DNA of 64,000 nt from Bradyrhizobium sp. WSM1743 (GTDB taxonomy: Bacteria; Pseudomonadota; Alphaproteobacteria; Rhizobiales; Xanthobacteraceae). The stretch is taken from the NCBI RefSeq assembly GCF_000473065.1, contig NZ_AXAZ01000015.1, forward strand, positions 62,001 through 126,000, given 5' to 3'. The notes under the pieces were generated by a model. It was not told the DNA's origin, did not search any database, and saw only the letters and a list, made by a program, of their open reading frames with translations. This document shows positions 43,537 to 53,779 of this stretch, in pieces (the stretch's first letter is position 1; each line of letters starts with the position of its first letter). Position numbers and translations under genes: made by a program.

Positions 43537-44514
43537 CTACTGCTTCTCGATCTTCGCGTTCGTGATCAGCTTCTCCCACAGCACGAGCTGCTCGTTCACG
43601 AAAGTGCCGAGCTGCTCCGGCGTGCCGGAAAAGGCGTCCATGCCGAGCGTGGCGAGCTTGGCCTTGATCTCCGGATTCTCGACGATCTTCCTGATCTCGG
43701 CATTGAGCCGCGTCGCGATCTCCTTCGGCATGCCGGCGGGACCGAAATAGCCCTGCCACGATGAGATGTCGAAATCCGGCACGCCCGCCTCCTGCATCGA
43801 GGGCAGGTGCGGCACCAGCGGCGAGCGGTCCTTGGTGGTGACGGCGAGCGCGCGCAGGGCGTTGCCGTTGACGTGGGGCAGGCCGGTCAGGATGTCGACG
43901 AACATCATCGAGACGCGGCCACCCATGACGTCGTTGAGCGCCGGCGGCGAGCTCTTGTAGGGCACGTGCAAGAGGTCGAGCCCGGCATTGTGCGCGAAGG
44001 TCGCACCCGACACGATCGCCGACGACGAGCCCGAGGCGTAGCTCAGCTTGCCCGGATTGGCCTTGCCATAAGCGACGAGCTCGGCGACGGACTTGGCCGG
44101 CACTTCCGGATTGATGACCAGCATGAAGGGCAAATCGCCGGTGCGGGCGATCGGGGTGAAATCCTTGACCGGATCGTAGGTGAGGCTCTTGAGCAGATAG
44201 GGATTGGCCGAATGCGTGGTGTTGGTCGTCACCAGCAGCGTATAGCCGTCGGGGGCGGCCTTCGCGACATAGGTCGCGGCGAGCATGCCGTTGGCGCCCG
44301 CCTTGTTCTCGATCACGATGGGAACGCCGAGCGCCTGCGACAGATGCTGCGAGATCAGCCGCGTCGTGGTGTCGGTGCCGCTGCCGGCTGCGAACGGCAG
44401 CACCAGCGTGATGTTGCGGCTGGGATAGTTGTCGGCCTGAGCCGTGGACGCTGCGGCGAGGCAAAGTGCGGCCGCGCCGACGGTCCGCAGGTTTCGAATC
44501 AACGCTGAAAGCAT
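43537..44514 (-). CDS. TctC/Bug-family tricarboxylate-transporter binding protein (orphan)
   Basis: 325 residues from ATG 44514. A signal peptide ends near ASTAQADN, followed by the Bug fold with YPSRNITLVLPFAAGSGTD and VIENKAGANGMLAA motifs. Such proteins bind carboxylates for TctAB transporters, but no tctA or tctB is nearby, as is common for Bug proteins. Copies of the same repeat flank the gene on both sides (43402 and 44586). Confidence 0.88.
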   Translation of the reverse strand: MLSALIRNLRTVGAAALCLAAASTAQADNYPSRNITLVLPFAAGSGTDTTTRLISQHLSQALGVPIVIENKAGANGMLAATYVAKAAPDGYTLLVTTNTTHSANPYLLKSLTYDPVKDFTPIARTGDLPFMLVINPEVPAKSVAELVAYGKANPGKLSYASGSSSAIVSGATFAHNAGLDLLHVPYKSSPPALNDVMGGRVSMMFVDILTGLPHVNGNALRALAVTTKDRSPLVPHLPSMQEAGVPDFDISSWQGYFGPAGMPKEIATRLNAEIRKIVENPEIKAKLATLGMDAFSGTPEQLGTFVNEQLVLWEKLITNAKIEKQ

Positions 44515-44585
44515 GTTTGGTCGTTCCCTCTTTTTCGTTGGCGGGGAACCTAGCGTCTCCTCAATGAAATCGGAAGACGGGAGTT

Positions 44586-44717
44586 TCGTGCCCCGGGCGC
44601 AGTGCAGCGCGCCGCTCCTCGCGGCGTGATGCGCTGCTGAACCGGGGCCCACCTGCGGCAACCTGGGTCCCGGCTCTGCGGTGCATCGCTGACGCGCTGC
44701 ATCTTGTCCGGGACACG
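44586..44717. repeat. GTGCCCCGGGCGC repeat, copy 2
   Basis: The element carries GTGCCCCGGGCGCAGTGCAG at the left and GCATCTTGTCCGGGACAC at the right, matching the element at 43402-43527 over its length with an extra GCGCCGCTCCTCGCGGCG hairpin. It lies between the TctC-type gene and the EamA gene. Confidence 0.8.
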
Positions 44718-44741
44718 AGAGGCGACGTCCGCCCAGCGGAA

Positions 44742-45677
44742 TTACTTCATCGCCGAGCCCTGCCGCGATGCAAGCACGACGCCGGCGAGCACCAGCGCGT
44801 AGCCGATCAGGTGGAACGGCTGGAGCTTTTCGCCCAGCAGCAGGATCGCCATCGCCGAGCCGAACACCGGCACCAGATGGAAGAACGGCGCCGCCCGGTT
44901 CGGCCCGATCAGCGCCACGCCGCGGTTGAAGAAGAGATAGGCGAGGGTGGAGGGAAAGATCAGGATGTAGCCCAGCGTCGCCAGCGTCGTCCCGTCGAAT
45001 TGCAGCACGCGGCCGCTCGCCGCCTCCCAGATCGCGGTCGGCAGCAGCATCGTCGCGCCACAGCAGGTCGTGAAGGAGAGAAACGAGAGCTGATGGATCT
45101 TCGGCCGGCGCGGGATGAAGGCGGAGTAGAGGCCGAACGCCACCAGCGAGGAGGCGAACATGATGTCGCCCCTGTTGAAGCTGATGCCCGCGAGCGCGGC
45201 GAGGTCGCCGCGCAGGATGATGATCAGCACGCCGAGCAGCGAGATCGCGATGCCGCCGAGCTGCGCGCCGGTCAGCCGCACGCCGAACAGCACCAGCGAC
45301 CACAGCGCCACGAACAGCGGACCTGCCGACTGGATCAGCAGCGCGTTCAGCGCCTCGGTGTACTGCATCGCCCAGTACGAGATCGCATTGTTGAAGGCAA
45401 AGCCGACCAGCGACAGGAACAGCATCAAGGGCAGGCTCTTGCGCAACGCCGGCCAGTCGCGCTTCAGATGCGGCCAGGCGAACGGCAACAGGATCAGGAA
45501 CACGCCGAACCAGCGGATCGTGGTGATCGTCAGCGGCGGCACATGCGCGCCGACATGACGCGCGAGCACGATGTTGCCGGCCCAGAACAGCGAGCTCAGG
45601 CTGAGCAGCAGATAAGGCTGGTTGTTGAGCCAACTGGCCGGACTGGCGGTCGGTGGCGCGGGCGAAGCGATCGTCAT
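44742..45677 (-). CDS. EamA-family (DMT) exporter, copy 1
   Basis: 311 residues from ATG 45677 with ten predicted membrane segments in two EamA repeats (SLFWAGNIVLARHVG in the first, FFNRGVALIGPNRAAPFFHL in the second). Family members export amino acids or small metabolites. It shares long matching stretches with the EamA gene at 46383-47315 (NQPYLLLS, LFWAGN/LCWAGN, RAAPFFH), pointing to a duplication with a DUF1330 gene in between. Confidence 0.85.
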   Translation of the reverse strand: MTIASPAPPTASPASWLNNQPYLLLSLSSLFWAGNIVLARHVGAHVPPLTITTIRWFGVFLILLPFAWPHLKRDWPALRKSLPLMLFLSLVGFAFNNAISYWAMQYTEALNALLIQSAGPLFVALWSLVLFGVRLTGAQLGGIAISLLGVLIIILRGDLAALAGISFNRGDIMFASSLVAFGLYSAFIPRRPKIHQLSFLSFTTCCGATMLLPTAIWEAASGRVLQFDGTTLATLGYILIFPSTLAYLFFNRGVALIGPNRAAPFFHLVPVFGSAMAILLLGEKLQPFHLIGYALVLAGVVLASRQGSAMK

Positions 45678-45770
45678 GGGCGTTACATGCAAGCTTGCGC
45701 CGGATTGCCGTGATGACACAAGTCACAGCGCCGCAATGCTACAATGCGCGCATGAGCTGAGGAGGTGCCG

Positions 45771-46172
45771 TTGGCGGTTAATATGTTGAACATCGAGGGA
45801 CTGGAGAGGCTCGAACCGAATGCGCCGGTGGTGATGCTGAACCTGATGCGCTTCCACGCGCGCTCGCGCGACGGCGACGGGTCCGGCTGGGACGCGTATC
45901 TGCGCTACAGCGCGATCACGGTGCCGATGATCAGGGCGCGCGGCGGCACGCTGCTTTGGACCGGCGAAGCGAAGGCGGTCGCACTCGGCCCGCATCAGGG
46001 CAACGACTGGGACTTCGTCGCGCTGGTCTATTACCCGTCGGTAGCGGCCTTCCTCGATATGATGACGTCGGAAGCCTACGAACGTGAAGCCGACCCGCAT
46101 CGCGTCAACGGCTGCGCCGAGCACGTCATCATCGCGACGAGCGAGGCCTACAGCAAGTTCAGGATCAAATAG
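45771..46172 (+). CDS. DUF1330-family protein
   Basis: About 133 residues of ferredoxin-like alpha/beta fold (NAPVVMLNLMRFHARS, then RARGGTLLWTGEAKAVALG), a DUF1330 protein of unknown enzymatic role. Three in-frame starts exist: GTG 45765 lies on the Shine-Dalgarno itself, TTG 45771 is five bases after AGGAGG and is preferred, and ATG 45783 is the first ATG. It sits divergent from the first EamA gene. Confidence 0.75.
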   Translation: MAVNMLNIEGLERLEPNAPVVMLNLMRFHARSRDGDGSGWDAYLRYSAITVPMIRARGGTLLWTGEAKAVALGPHQGNDWDFVALVYYPSVAAFLDMMTSEAYEREADPHRVNGCAEHVIIATSEAYSKFRIK

Positions 46173-46184
46173 CCCGCGCTCTTT

Positions 46185-46351
46185 CTTACCCTCCCCTGGA
46201 GGGGGAGGGTCGGCACGCAACCGAGCGAAGCGAGATTGCGTGACGGGGTGGGGTGATCTCTCCACTCGGGCACTGTTTGTCGCGGAGGGACCGTCACCCC
46301 ACCCCGCTCGCGCTTCGCGCGATCGACCCTCCCCCTCCAGGGGAGGGTAAG
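46185..46351. repeat. Long CCCTCCCCTGGAG inverted repeat
   Basis: The left arm CTTACCCTCCCCTGGA with GGGGGAGGGTCG pairs with the right arm CGACCCTCCCCCTCCA and GGGGAGGGTAAG at the far end, about 165 bases apart. Inner CGTGACGGGGTGGGGTGA and TCACCCCACCCCG arms also match. It fills the gap between the DUF1330 gene and the convergent second EamA gene. Confidence 0.8.
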
Positions 46352-46382
46352 AGGCACCTTCGTGTTTGGATGGAACGGTTGG

Positions 46383-47315
46383 CTACGTCGCCTGCTTCCG
46401 CGACGCCGCGAACACGCCCGCCAGCACCAGCGCGAAGCCGATGAAGTGGAATGCCTGCGGGTGTTCGCCCAGAAATACCATCGCCATGATCGAACCGAAC
46501 ACCGGCACGACGTGGAAAAACGGCGCGGCGCGGTTGGCGCCGATGAGGCGCACGCCGCGATTGAAGCAGAGATAGGCGAGCGCCGAGGGGAAAACGGCGA
46601 CGTAGAACAGGGTCAAGAGGTTCGGCCCGTCGAGCTTCATCACGGGGCGGGCGGACAATTCCCATATCTCCAGCGGGATGAGACAGGCGGCGCCGCAGCC
46701 GAAGGTGAAGGCGAGGAACGAGAGGCCGTGCATCGGCGGCCGCTTCAGTGACAGCACCGAATAGAGCGCGAAGATCAGGAGCGCGAGGAGGAAGATCAGG
46801 TCGCCCTTGTTGAAGTCGATGCTCGACAGCGTGGTGAAATCGCCGTGCAGCAGGATGGTCAGCACGCCGCACATCGACAGCAGCACGCCGAAGGCCTGCG
46901 CCGCGGTGAGCCGGATGCCGAGGATGACCAGCGACCACAGTGCCACCAGCAGCGGCGCGGCCGACTGCAGCAGCAGCGTATTGAGCGCCTGGGTATGCTC
47001 CAGCGCCCAGTATTGCAGTGTGTTGAAGGCGCCGATGCCGGTGACCGAGAGCGTGACCATCAGGCCGAGCTTGCCGCGGATGGCCGGCCAGTCCTGCACG
47101 AGGTGCTTCCAGGCGAACGGCAGCACCAGCAGGAAGGCGAAGAACCAGCGCAGGAACGATAGGGTGACCGGCGGAATGTGGCCGGCGGCGAGCCGCCCGA
47201 CGATGGCGTTGCCGGCCCAGCACAGCGCGGTGATGCTGAGCAGCAGATAAGGCTGGTTGGCGATCCAGCCGTGGCCGGATGTTTCCGCACTCGTGGTCTG
47301 ATCGGTGGCGGACAT
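46383..47315 (-). CDS. EamA-family (DMT) exporter, copy 2
   Basis: 310 residues from ATG 47315, ten predicted membrane segments in two EamA repeats (ALCWAGNAIVGRLAAG; CFNRGVRLIGANRAAPFFHV). Clearly related to the product at 44742-45677, on the same strand. Substrate unknown. The upstream open frame adds 130 residues without family similarity and overlaps the purA leader, so it is not used. Confidence 0.85.
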   Translation of the reverse strand: MSATDQTTSAETSGHGWIANQPYLLLSITALCWAGNAIVGRLAAGHIPPVTLSFLRWFFAFLLVLPFAWKHLVQDWPAIRGKLGLMVTLSVTGIGAFNTLQYWALEHTQALNTLLLQSAAPLLVALWSLVILGIRLTAAQAFGVLLSMCGVLTILLHGDFTTLSSIDFNKGDLIFLLALLIFALYSVLSLKRPPMHGLSFLAFTFGCGAACLIPLEIWELSARPVMKLDGPNLLTLFYVAVFPSALAYLCFNRGVRLIGANRAAPFFHVVPVFGSIMAMVFLGEHPQAFHFIGFALVLAGVFAASRKQAT

Positions 47316-49039
<1,724 letters not shown>

Positions 49040-49076
49040 CGCTATCTTACCGGGACGCGCGTATAGTTGAGTAGAA

Positions 49077-50669
49077 ATGGCTGATTACTACCCGCTGATC
49101 GCCCGCGCTATTGCCGCCCTGGACCCCAACGCTCCCGGCGAAAGCCGTCGCGCGCTCTATGAGCGGGCGCGCACGGCCCTGATCGCGCAGCTGCGCAGCG
49201 TGCAGCCGCCGCTCTCCGAATCCGAGATCACGCGCGAACGGCTGTCGCTGGAAGAGGCCGTCCGCAAGGTCGAATCGGAGGCCGCCCAGCGTGCCCGCGA
49301 GGCCTCGCGCCCCGGTGGCGGCGCCCGCCCCGGCGGCAGTGGCGATGCCTTCCGCCGCGCCAGCACCCGTGCCACCGAGGCCAACCCGGCTGCGGCGCCG
49401 CCGCGCACGCGTCCGGCCCCGACGCCGCCGCGGGCCGACCGTCCGTCGTTCAATGTCGACGACCAGGGCGAGGCGCCGCGTCCGCCGCGCGCTCCCCGTT
49501 TCGACGCCCCGCGCCAGCCCGGGCCATCTGCCCCGCCGCCGACACCGGAGCCGCCGGCCGGGCGCGATCGCCAAGGGGCGCGCCGTCCGCCCGACGTCGG
49601 ACCCCCGCCGCCGCTGCCGCCGTCGCCCGGCGTGCGCGGCTTCCGCGACATCACGGCCGATGCCAATGATCTCGGCGGCGCTGCCGCGCAGGCCAGCCGC
49701 GCCGCGCGGCGCACCTATGCCAACGTGCCCTCGCCCTCGCCGGAATTCGACCGGCTGGAGCCGAGCCTGGAAAACCGCGCCGGCGAGTCCGAGGCGCCCT
49801 ATTCCTACGACGAGTCGATCGAGGAGGCCGAGCGCTACGCGCCGCCGTCGCCGCGTCCGCGGATCGCGTCCGAGCGCGAGGCCAAGAAGCGCGCCCGCAC
49901 CGGCTCGGCCTTTCCGTTCAAGAGCGCGATCGCCGTCGGCATCGTGCTGATCCTGGTCGGCGCCGGCATCCTCTGGGGCAAGCCGCTGCTCCAGACCGCC
50001 ACCAACCTGTTCAAGTCCTCGCCGACCCAGGTGGTGGAGGCGCCGAAGGATGCCTCGCAGCCGCAGAGCAAGCCGAAGATTCCCGATCGCGTCGGTCAAC
50101 CCTCGGCCAGCGATCAGCCGGTCGCGCCGGTGGCGCAGAAGGTCGTGCTCTACGACGAGGATCCGTCCGATCCCAAGGGCAAGCAATATGTCGGCTCGGT
50201 GGTGTGGCGGCTCGAGCCGATCAAGGCCTCCGGCAACCAGAAGGCCGACGTTGCCGTGCGCGCCGACATCGAGATCCCCGACCGCAAGTTCAAGATGACG
50301 ATGTCATTCCGCCGCAACACCGACTCCTCGCTGCCGGCGAGCCACACCGCGGAGCTGACCTTCATCCTGCCGCAGGATTTTCCCGGCGGCAGCGTCTCCA
50401 ATGTGCCGGGCATCCTGATGAAGTCGAACGAGCAGGCGCGCGGCACCCCGCTCGCCGGCCTCGCGGTCAAGGTCACCGACGGCTTCTTCCTGGTCGGCCT
50501 CTCCAATGTCGATGCTGACCGCTCCCGCAACGTCCAGCTCCTGAAGGAGCGCTCCTGGTTCGACGTGCCCCTGGTCTACGCCAACCAGCGCCGCGCCATC
50601 ATCGCCATCGAAAAGGGCGCCCCCGGCGAGCGCGCCTTCAACGACGCGTTCGCCCAGTGGGGCGATTAG
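49077..50669 (+). CDS. Proline-rich single-pass membrane protein of unknown function
   Basis: 530 residues in four parts: a helical N-terminus (1-78, starting MADYYPLIARAIAALDPN), a long Pro/Arg/Ala-rich disordered part (80-190), an acidic stretch (225-260), one membrane helix (284-300, IAVGIVLILVGAGILWG) preceded by basic residues, and a C-terminal folded beta-rich domain (about 350-530, VVLYDEDPSDPKGKQYVGS) predicted on the far side of the membrane. No known domain is recognised. It is just downstream of purA and probably shares its transcript. Confidence 0.75.
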   Translation: MADYYPLIARAIAALDPNAPGESRRALYERARTALIAQLRSVQPPLSESEITRERLSLEEAVRKVESEAAQRAREASRPGGGARPGGSGDAFRRASTRATEANPAAAPPRTRPAPTPPRADRPSFNVDDQGEAPRPPRAPRFDAPRQPGPSAPPPTPEPPAGRDRQGARRPPDVGPPPPLPPSPGVRGFRDITADANDLGGAAAQASRAARRTYANVPSPSPEFDRLEPSLENRAGESEAPYSYDESIEEAERYAPPSPRPRIASEREAKKRARTGSAFPFKSAIAVGIVLILVGAGILWGKPLLQTATNLFKSSPTQVVEAPKDASQPQSKPKIPDRVGQPSASDQPVAPVAQKVVLYDEDPSDPKGKQYVGSVVWRLEPIKASGNQKADVAVRADIEIPDRKFKMTMSFRRNTDSSLPASHTAELTFILPQDFPGGSVSNVPGILMKSNEQARGTPLAGLAVKVTDGFFLVGLSNVDADRSRNVQLLKERSWFDVPLVYANQRRAIIAIEKGAPGERAFNDAFAQWGD

Positions 50670-50692
50670 GATTCCTCTCTTCCAAAGAAGAC

Positions 50693-50778
50693 CGTCATGC
50701 CCGGGCTCGGCCCGGGCATCCACGTTCTTTGCGCCTTGGAGCTAGGCGTGGATGGCCGGGACAAGCCCGGCCATGACG
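50693..50778. repeat. CGTCATGCCCGGG palindromic repeat, copy 2
   Basis: CGTCATGCCCGGGCTCGGCC at the left and GGGACAAGCCCGGCCATGACG at the right match the ends of the element at 43255-43385, with GGGCATCCACG/CGTGGATGGCC inner arms. It separates the proline-rich protein gene from the convergent cysteine-protein gene. Confidence 0.8.
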
Positions 50779-50794
50779 CTACGGTTGACCGACG

Positions 50795-51067
50795 TTACTG
50801 CGCCGCGGCTTCCCGCTTGCGGGCTGCCGCAGCGGCTGCGTGCTCGCGGTCCATCACGGCGCGGCAGCCGGGGCTGACGTGGTGCTTGTTCCGGACCATG
50901 CAGGCGGTGATGCGCGGGATGTCGGGAATCTCGCTGGAGCACAGCCGCATCGCATCGCCCGAGCACATCTGCTGGGCTTCTTGCGAGAAGGCGAGACTGG
51001 GTGATGTCTGGAGTGCGAAGATGGTGGCGAGGGCGAAGAGAGAGGTGATGGTCTGATAGCGCGTCAT
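50795..51067 (-). CDS. Small secreted four-cysteine protein, copy 1
   Basis: 90 residues from ATG 51067 with a signal peptide (about 1-26, ending PSLAF). The mature part has four cysteines spaced C-x7-C-x12-C-x11-C, starting MCSGDAMRLC and ending VSPGCRAVMD, then an Ala-rich tail. The same spacing occurs in the product at 51595-51837. Two disulphides in the periplasm are likely. Role unknown. Open frame upstream of this ATG does not look coding. Confidence 0.7.
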   Translation of the reverse strand: MTRYQTITSLFALATIFALQTSPSLAFSQEAQQMCSGDAMRLCSSEIPDIPRITACMVRNKHHVSPGCRAVMDREHAAAAAARKREAAAQ

Positions 51068-51322
51068 GAAGGATGCGTCCCCGAGTTCCGTGGGTTGAGC
51101 CACTTGATTTTGGGGCGCCGCACGCGGCTTGATCTGCCGCATGTCACAGCCTTCACGTCGGGAACTTTGGTCCCGCATGTGGTCGCTCGATTTCTTGATG
51201 TTCGAATCGAAAGTGCTGCGCCGCCCGAGCGAAGTATGCGCCATTGTCACGGACCTGCAATGGTCGGCGCAAAGGAATTCGCAATTGTTGCACGCGCGTC
51301 ACGCCGCAAGCGGCGCTCGCGA

Positions 51323-51562
51323 TCAGATCAGCCGGTCGGGCGATGCGCTCGCTTGTTCCGCGTCACCAGCACCGAGCGAAGCGGCATGTTCCTCGACCGC
51401 CGTGACGCCCTTCGGGGTGAGCTCGAACAGATCGCCGTCCTTCATCACATAGCCGCCTGCGATCAGCTCGCCGATCTTGCCCTGACGGTCGTCGGCGAAG
51501 GCGACCGACTGGCTGATGTCCCTGAGGATCGAGAGTTGTTCGTCGCGCAGCATGTCTGACAT
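51323..51562 (-). CDS. Small hypothetical protein (79 aa)
   Basis: 79 residues from ATG 51562, seven bases after AGGAG. It opens MSDMLRDEQLSILRDISQSV and contains GELIAGGYVMKDGDLFELTPKG, which looks like a winged-helix fragment with a beta hairpin. No family is recognised with confidence. It follows a four-cysteine protein gene on the same strand with a 32-base gap. Confidence 0.6.
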   Translation of the reverse strand: MSDMLRDEQLSILRDISQSVAFADDRQGKIGELIAGGYVMKDGDLFELTPKGVTAVEEHAASLGAGDAEQASASPDRLI

Positions 51563-51594
51563 CTCCGATCTCCTCTGGGGCTGCTGGCTGCTCC

Positions 51595-51837
51595 TCACAT
51601 GCCGTGGCTCTGGAACACCTTGCTGCAGGCGCGCGACAGCTTGGCGCGATGCGCTTGCAGGCAGCTCTGCACAGCGCTGTCATTGCCGAGGTCCTTGCGG
51701 CAGAAGCGCGAGGCGTCGCGCGAGCAGGCGTTCTGCTCCTGCGGCGTGCCCATGTGGCCCTGCGCGAGAGCGGCCGCACTCGAGAGGCCGCTCAGGGCTG
51801 CCAGCGTGATCGTCGCCAGAATGAATTTGCGGGACAT
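51595..51837 (-). CDS. Small secreted four-cysteine protein, copy 2
   Basis: 80 residues from ATG 51837 with a signal peptide (MSRKFILATITLAALSGLSS, cleavage near ALAQG). The mature part has C-x7-C-x12-C-x11-C: ACSRDASRFC, then SCLQAHRAKLSRAC. This equals the spacing in the product at 50795-51067, so the two are paralogues. The function is unknown; the fold recalls cysteine-rich repeat proteins. Confidence 0.7.
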   Translation of the reverse strand: MSRKFILATITLAALSGLSSAAALAQGHMGTPQEQNACSRDASRFCRKDLGNDSAVQSCLQAHRAKLSRACSKVFQSHGM

Positions 51838-51983
51838 CGGCGGCTCCAATCCGACAGGGAGACTTCAAAGGTCCTGTCTGAACTCGTCGCCTTGCCACTT
51901 GTTCCCCTCGGGGCGGCTGCCGCCCCGGCTGTTCAAGGTTCCCGCTGCGCTGCTATAACACTGGGGAAGTGTGAGGGTATTTG

Positions 51984-52409
51984 ATGAAACGCTACCTGGT
52001 GTTTGCGCTGGTTGGCCCGTTCGTCGGCGGGTTCCTGCTGCTGCTGACGACGACCTACCAGTCCGGCTATTGGACCCAGACCAGTCTCGGCGAGGTCGGC
52101 AAGCTGTTCGCGGTGTTCTTCAAGACCCTGCAATACAGCTATCTGTTCGGCTTCCTGCCCTCGCTGATGATCGGCGCGGTCGACGACATCCTGATCCACA
52201 TCCGCCGGATCGGCCCGGGTTTGCGGATGCTCCTGGTCGGCCTGTTCGCCTTTGTTCTGGCCTCGCTCACCTACAGCTCGCGCGGGCCGGATTCGGGCGC
52301 GGTGCAGTTCATCCTGTACGGCCTCGTCGGGTTCGTGCCGGCGGTGATTTCATCCTGGCTCGTGCATCGCTATATCGAGGAGCCGCAAGTGGCGGCGGCG
52401 CCGACCTGA
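51984..52409 (+). CDS. DUF5413 membrane protein
   Basis: About 141 residues with four predicted membrane helices (ALVGPFVGGFLLLLTTTY, SYLFGFLPSLMIGAV, MLLVGLFAFVLASLTY, VQFILYGLVGFVPAVI). It fits the small DUF5413 family known from Bradyrhizobiaceae. Function unknown. It stands alone between the small-gene run and a DUF4112 gene. Confidence 0.7.
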   Translation: MKRYLVFALVGPFVGGFLLLLTTTYQSGYWTQTSLGEVGKLFAVFFKTLQYSYLFGFLPSLMIGAVDDILIHIRRIGPGLRMLLVGLFAFVLASLTYSSRGPDSGAVQFILYGLVGFVPAVISSWLVHRYIEEPQVAAAPT

Positions 52410-52473
52410 CGCGCGGCGTCGGGTCGCGGCAGCAACCTCCGCCGTGCTGCGGCGTTCACCGAAGGCCATGATC

Positions 52474-53010
52474 ATGTCCGAGGACGACATCCTTGCTCCG
52501 CGCAAATCCCGTACGGGCAGCAGCTCGCGCGCGACCTTTTCTCGCAACGAGGCGCGCGGGCCGATCATCGACCAGGAGGGCCACGAGATCAGGCCGGAAA
52601 GCCTGGAGCAGGGGTTTCGCGAGTTTCGCTTCGAATTCGGGCAAGCGAGCCCGTTCGGCAATCTGACGCGCGAGCAGCGGATCGCGCGTCTCGAGGCGAT
52701 CGCAAGGCTGCTCGACGTCGCCTTCATCCTGCCCGGCACCAACATCCGCTACGGTATCGACGGGCTGATCGGCCTGATCCCCGTCGTCGGCGACATCATC
52801 ACCACCGCGATCTCGCTGTGGCTGGTGCGCGAGGCCCGCGCGCTGGGGGCGCCCTGGTACATCACCGCGCGCATGCTCGGCAATGTCGCGCTCGACGGCG
52901 TGGTCGGCATGGTCCCGTTCGCGGGCGATGCCTTCGACGTGATGTTCCGCGCCAACATGCGCAACGTGCGTCTCCTGCGCCGCTGGCTGGAGAAGCAGCC
53001 GCGGATGTAG
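52474..53010 (+). CDS. DUF4112 membrane-associated protein
   Basis: 178 residues from ATG 52474 (an ATG at 52468 is also in frame). A polar N-terminal part is followed by the DUF4112 core: AIARLLDVAFILPGT, GLIGLIPVVGDIITTAISLW and GMVPFAGDAFDVMFRAN. The two hydrophobic helices suggest membrane association. Function unknown. A composite repeat follows. Confidence 0.8.
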   Translation: MSEDDILAPRKSRTGSSSRATFSRNEARGPIIDQEGHEIRPESLEQGFREFRFEFGQASPFGNLTREQRIARLEAIARLLDVAFILPGTNIRYGIDGLIGLIPVVGDIITTAISLWLVREARALGAPWYITARMLGNVALDGVVGMVPFAGDAFDVMFRANMRNVRLLRRWLEKQPRM

Positions 53011-53020
53011 CGCTACTTCG

Positions 53021-53282
53021 CCTCTCCCCGCCTGCGGGGAGAGGCCGGAATTTGCGGGAGCAAATTCCGGGTGAGGGGGAGTCTCCGCAGGGCCGACTGG
53101 TCGACGATGCGCCAGGTTTCTCCATCGTCATTGCGAGCGCAGCGAAGCAATCCAGAATCTTTCCGCGGAGGGACGCTGGATTGCTTCGCTGCGCTCGCAA
53201 TGACGAGGAGAGGCCTGAGTATCTGTCCCTGACACCGCGATTGTGGAAGCAGCCACCCTCTCCCCGTACGAACGGGGAGAGG
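53021..53282. repeat. CTCTCCCC-family repeat interrupted by another repeat
   Basis: The left hairpin CCTCTCCCCGC/GCGGGGAGAGG (53021-53044) and the right hairpin CCCTCTCCCCGT/ACGGGGAGAGG (53256-53282) are the ends of one CTCTCCCC element, as at 13534-13670. The interior is longer than in that copy because a second repeat family occupies 53126-53205. Together they account for the 375-bp gap between genes. Confidence 0.75.
53126..53205. repeat. CGTCATTGCGAGC palindromic repeat, copy 2, nested
   Basis: The left arm CGTCATTGCGAGCGCAGCG plus AAGCAATCCAG pairs with the right arm CTGGATTGCTTCG plus CTGCGCTCGCAATGACG, nearly perfect, around a 20-base loop. It resembles 38707-38792 and sits inside the larger CTCTCCCC-type repeat. 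Confidence 0.8.
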
Positions 53283-53385
53283 AAAGAGAGTGAGCAAGCG
53301 GGAGAGAGTGCCCCCCAAACGCAAAAAGCGCGACGACCTTTCGGCCATCGCGCTTTCTGCGCACATCGGAGGCTTGCGAAAAAGC

Positions 53386-53679
53386 TTACGCCGCGTCGGC
53401 GTCGGTCTCCGCGGCCGGAGCCGGCTTGGGCCGACGGGGCAGCGGGAAGGCATCGCTCTCGTACAGCGAGCGGATGCCATTCTGGTCGAAGCGCGCTTCC
53501 TCGACCTGGAGATAGGCGCCGTTCAGCGAATCCGTCGGCAACTGCTCCATCGCGAACTGCACGGCCTCGGCCGCAGTGCCGAACCGCCGATAGGTGAAGC
53601 CCGCACGCTTCTTCTTGCGGATCGCGGCGGGGAAGAGTTCGGCGGAAGTGTTGAAGTTGAACGGACGCAGTGGACGCAT
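53386..53679 (-). CDS. Small conserved hypothetical protein (97 aa)
   Basis: 97 residues from ATG 53679, nine bases after GAGG. It opens [20 protein letters not shown] and contains [18 protein letters not shown], ending in an Ala/Asp-rich tail. No signal peptide or membrane helix. The pattern suggests a small cytosolic protein of alphaproteobacteria; function unknown. Confidence 0.65.
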   Translation of the reverse strand: MRPLRPFNFNTSAELFPAAIRKKKRAGFTYRRFGTAAEAVQFAMEQLPTDSLNGAYLQVEEARFDQNGIRSLYESDAFPLPRRPKPAPAAETDADAA

Positions 53680-53779
53680 GGTCAAAGACCTCGTGATCTT
53701 CTCTGGGGCTTTAAGCGCGTGGGGTTGGGGAGGGCAGGGGCCGCAATCAAGCGGGCCCGCCACATGTCATTTTCGTCCA

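Noticed and set aside
43537..45726. One 729-residue protein covering the TctC-type gene and its upstream region
   Set aside because: The upstream part is antisense of the EamA frame and a repeat; ATG 44514 starts a proper signal peptide.
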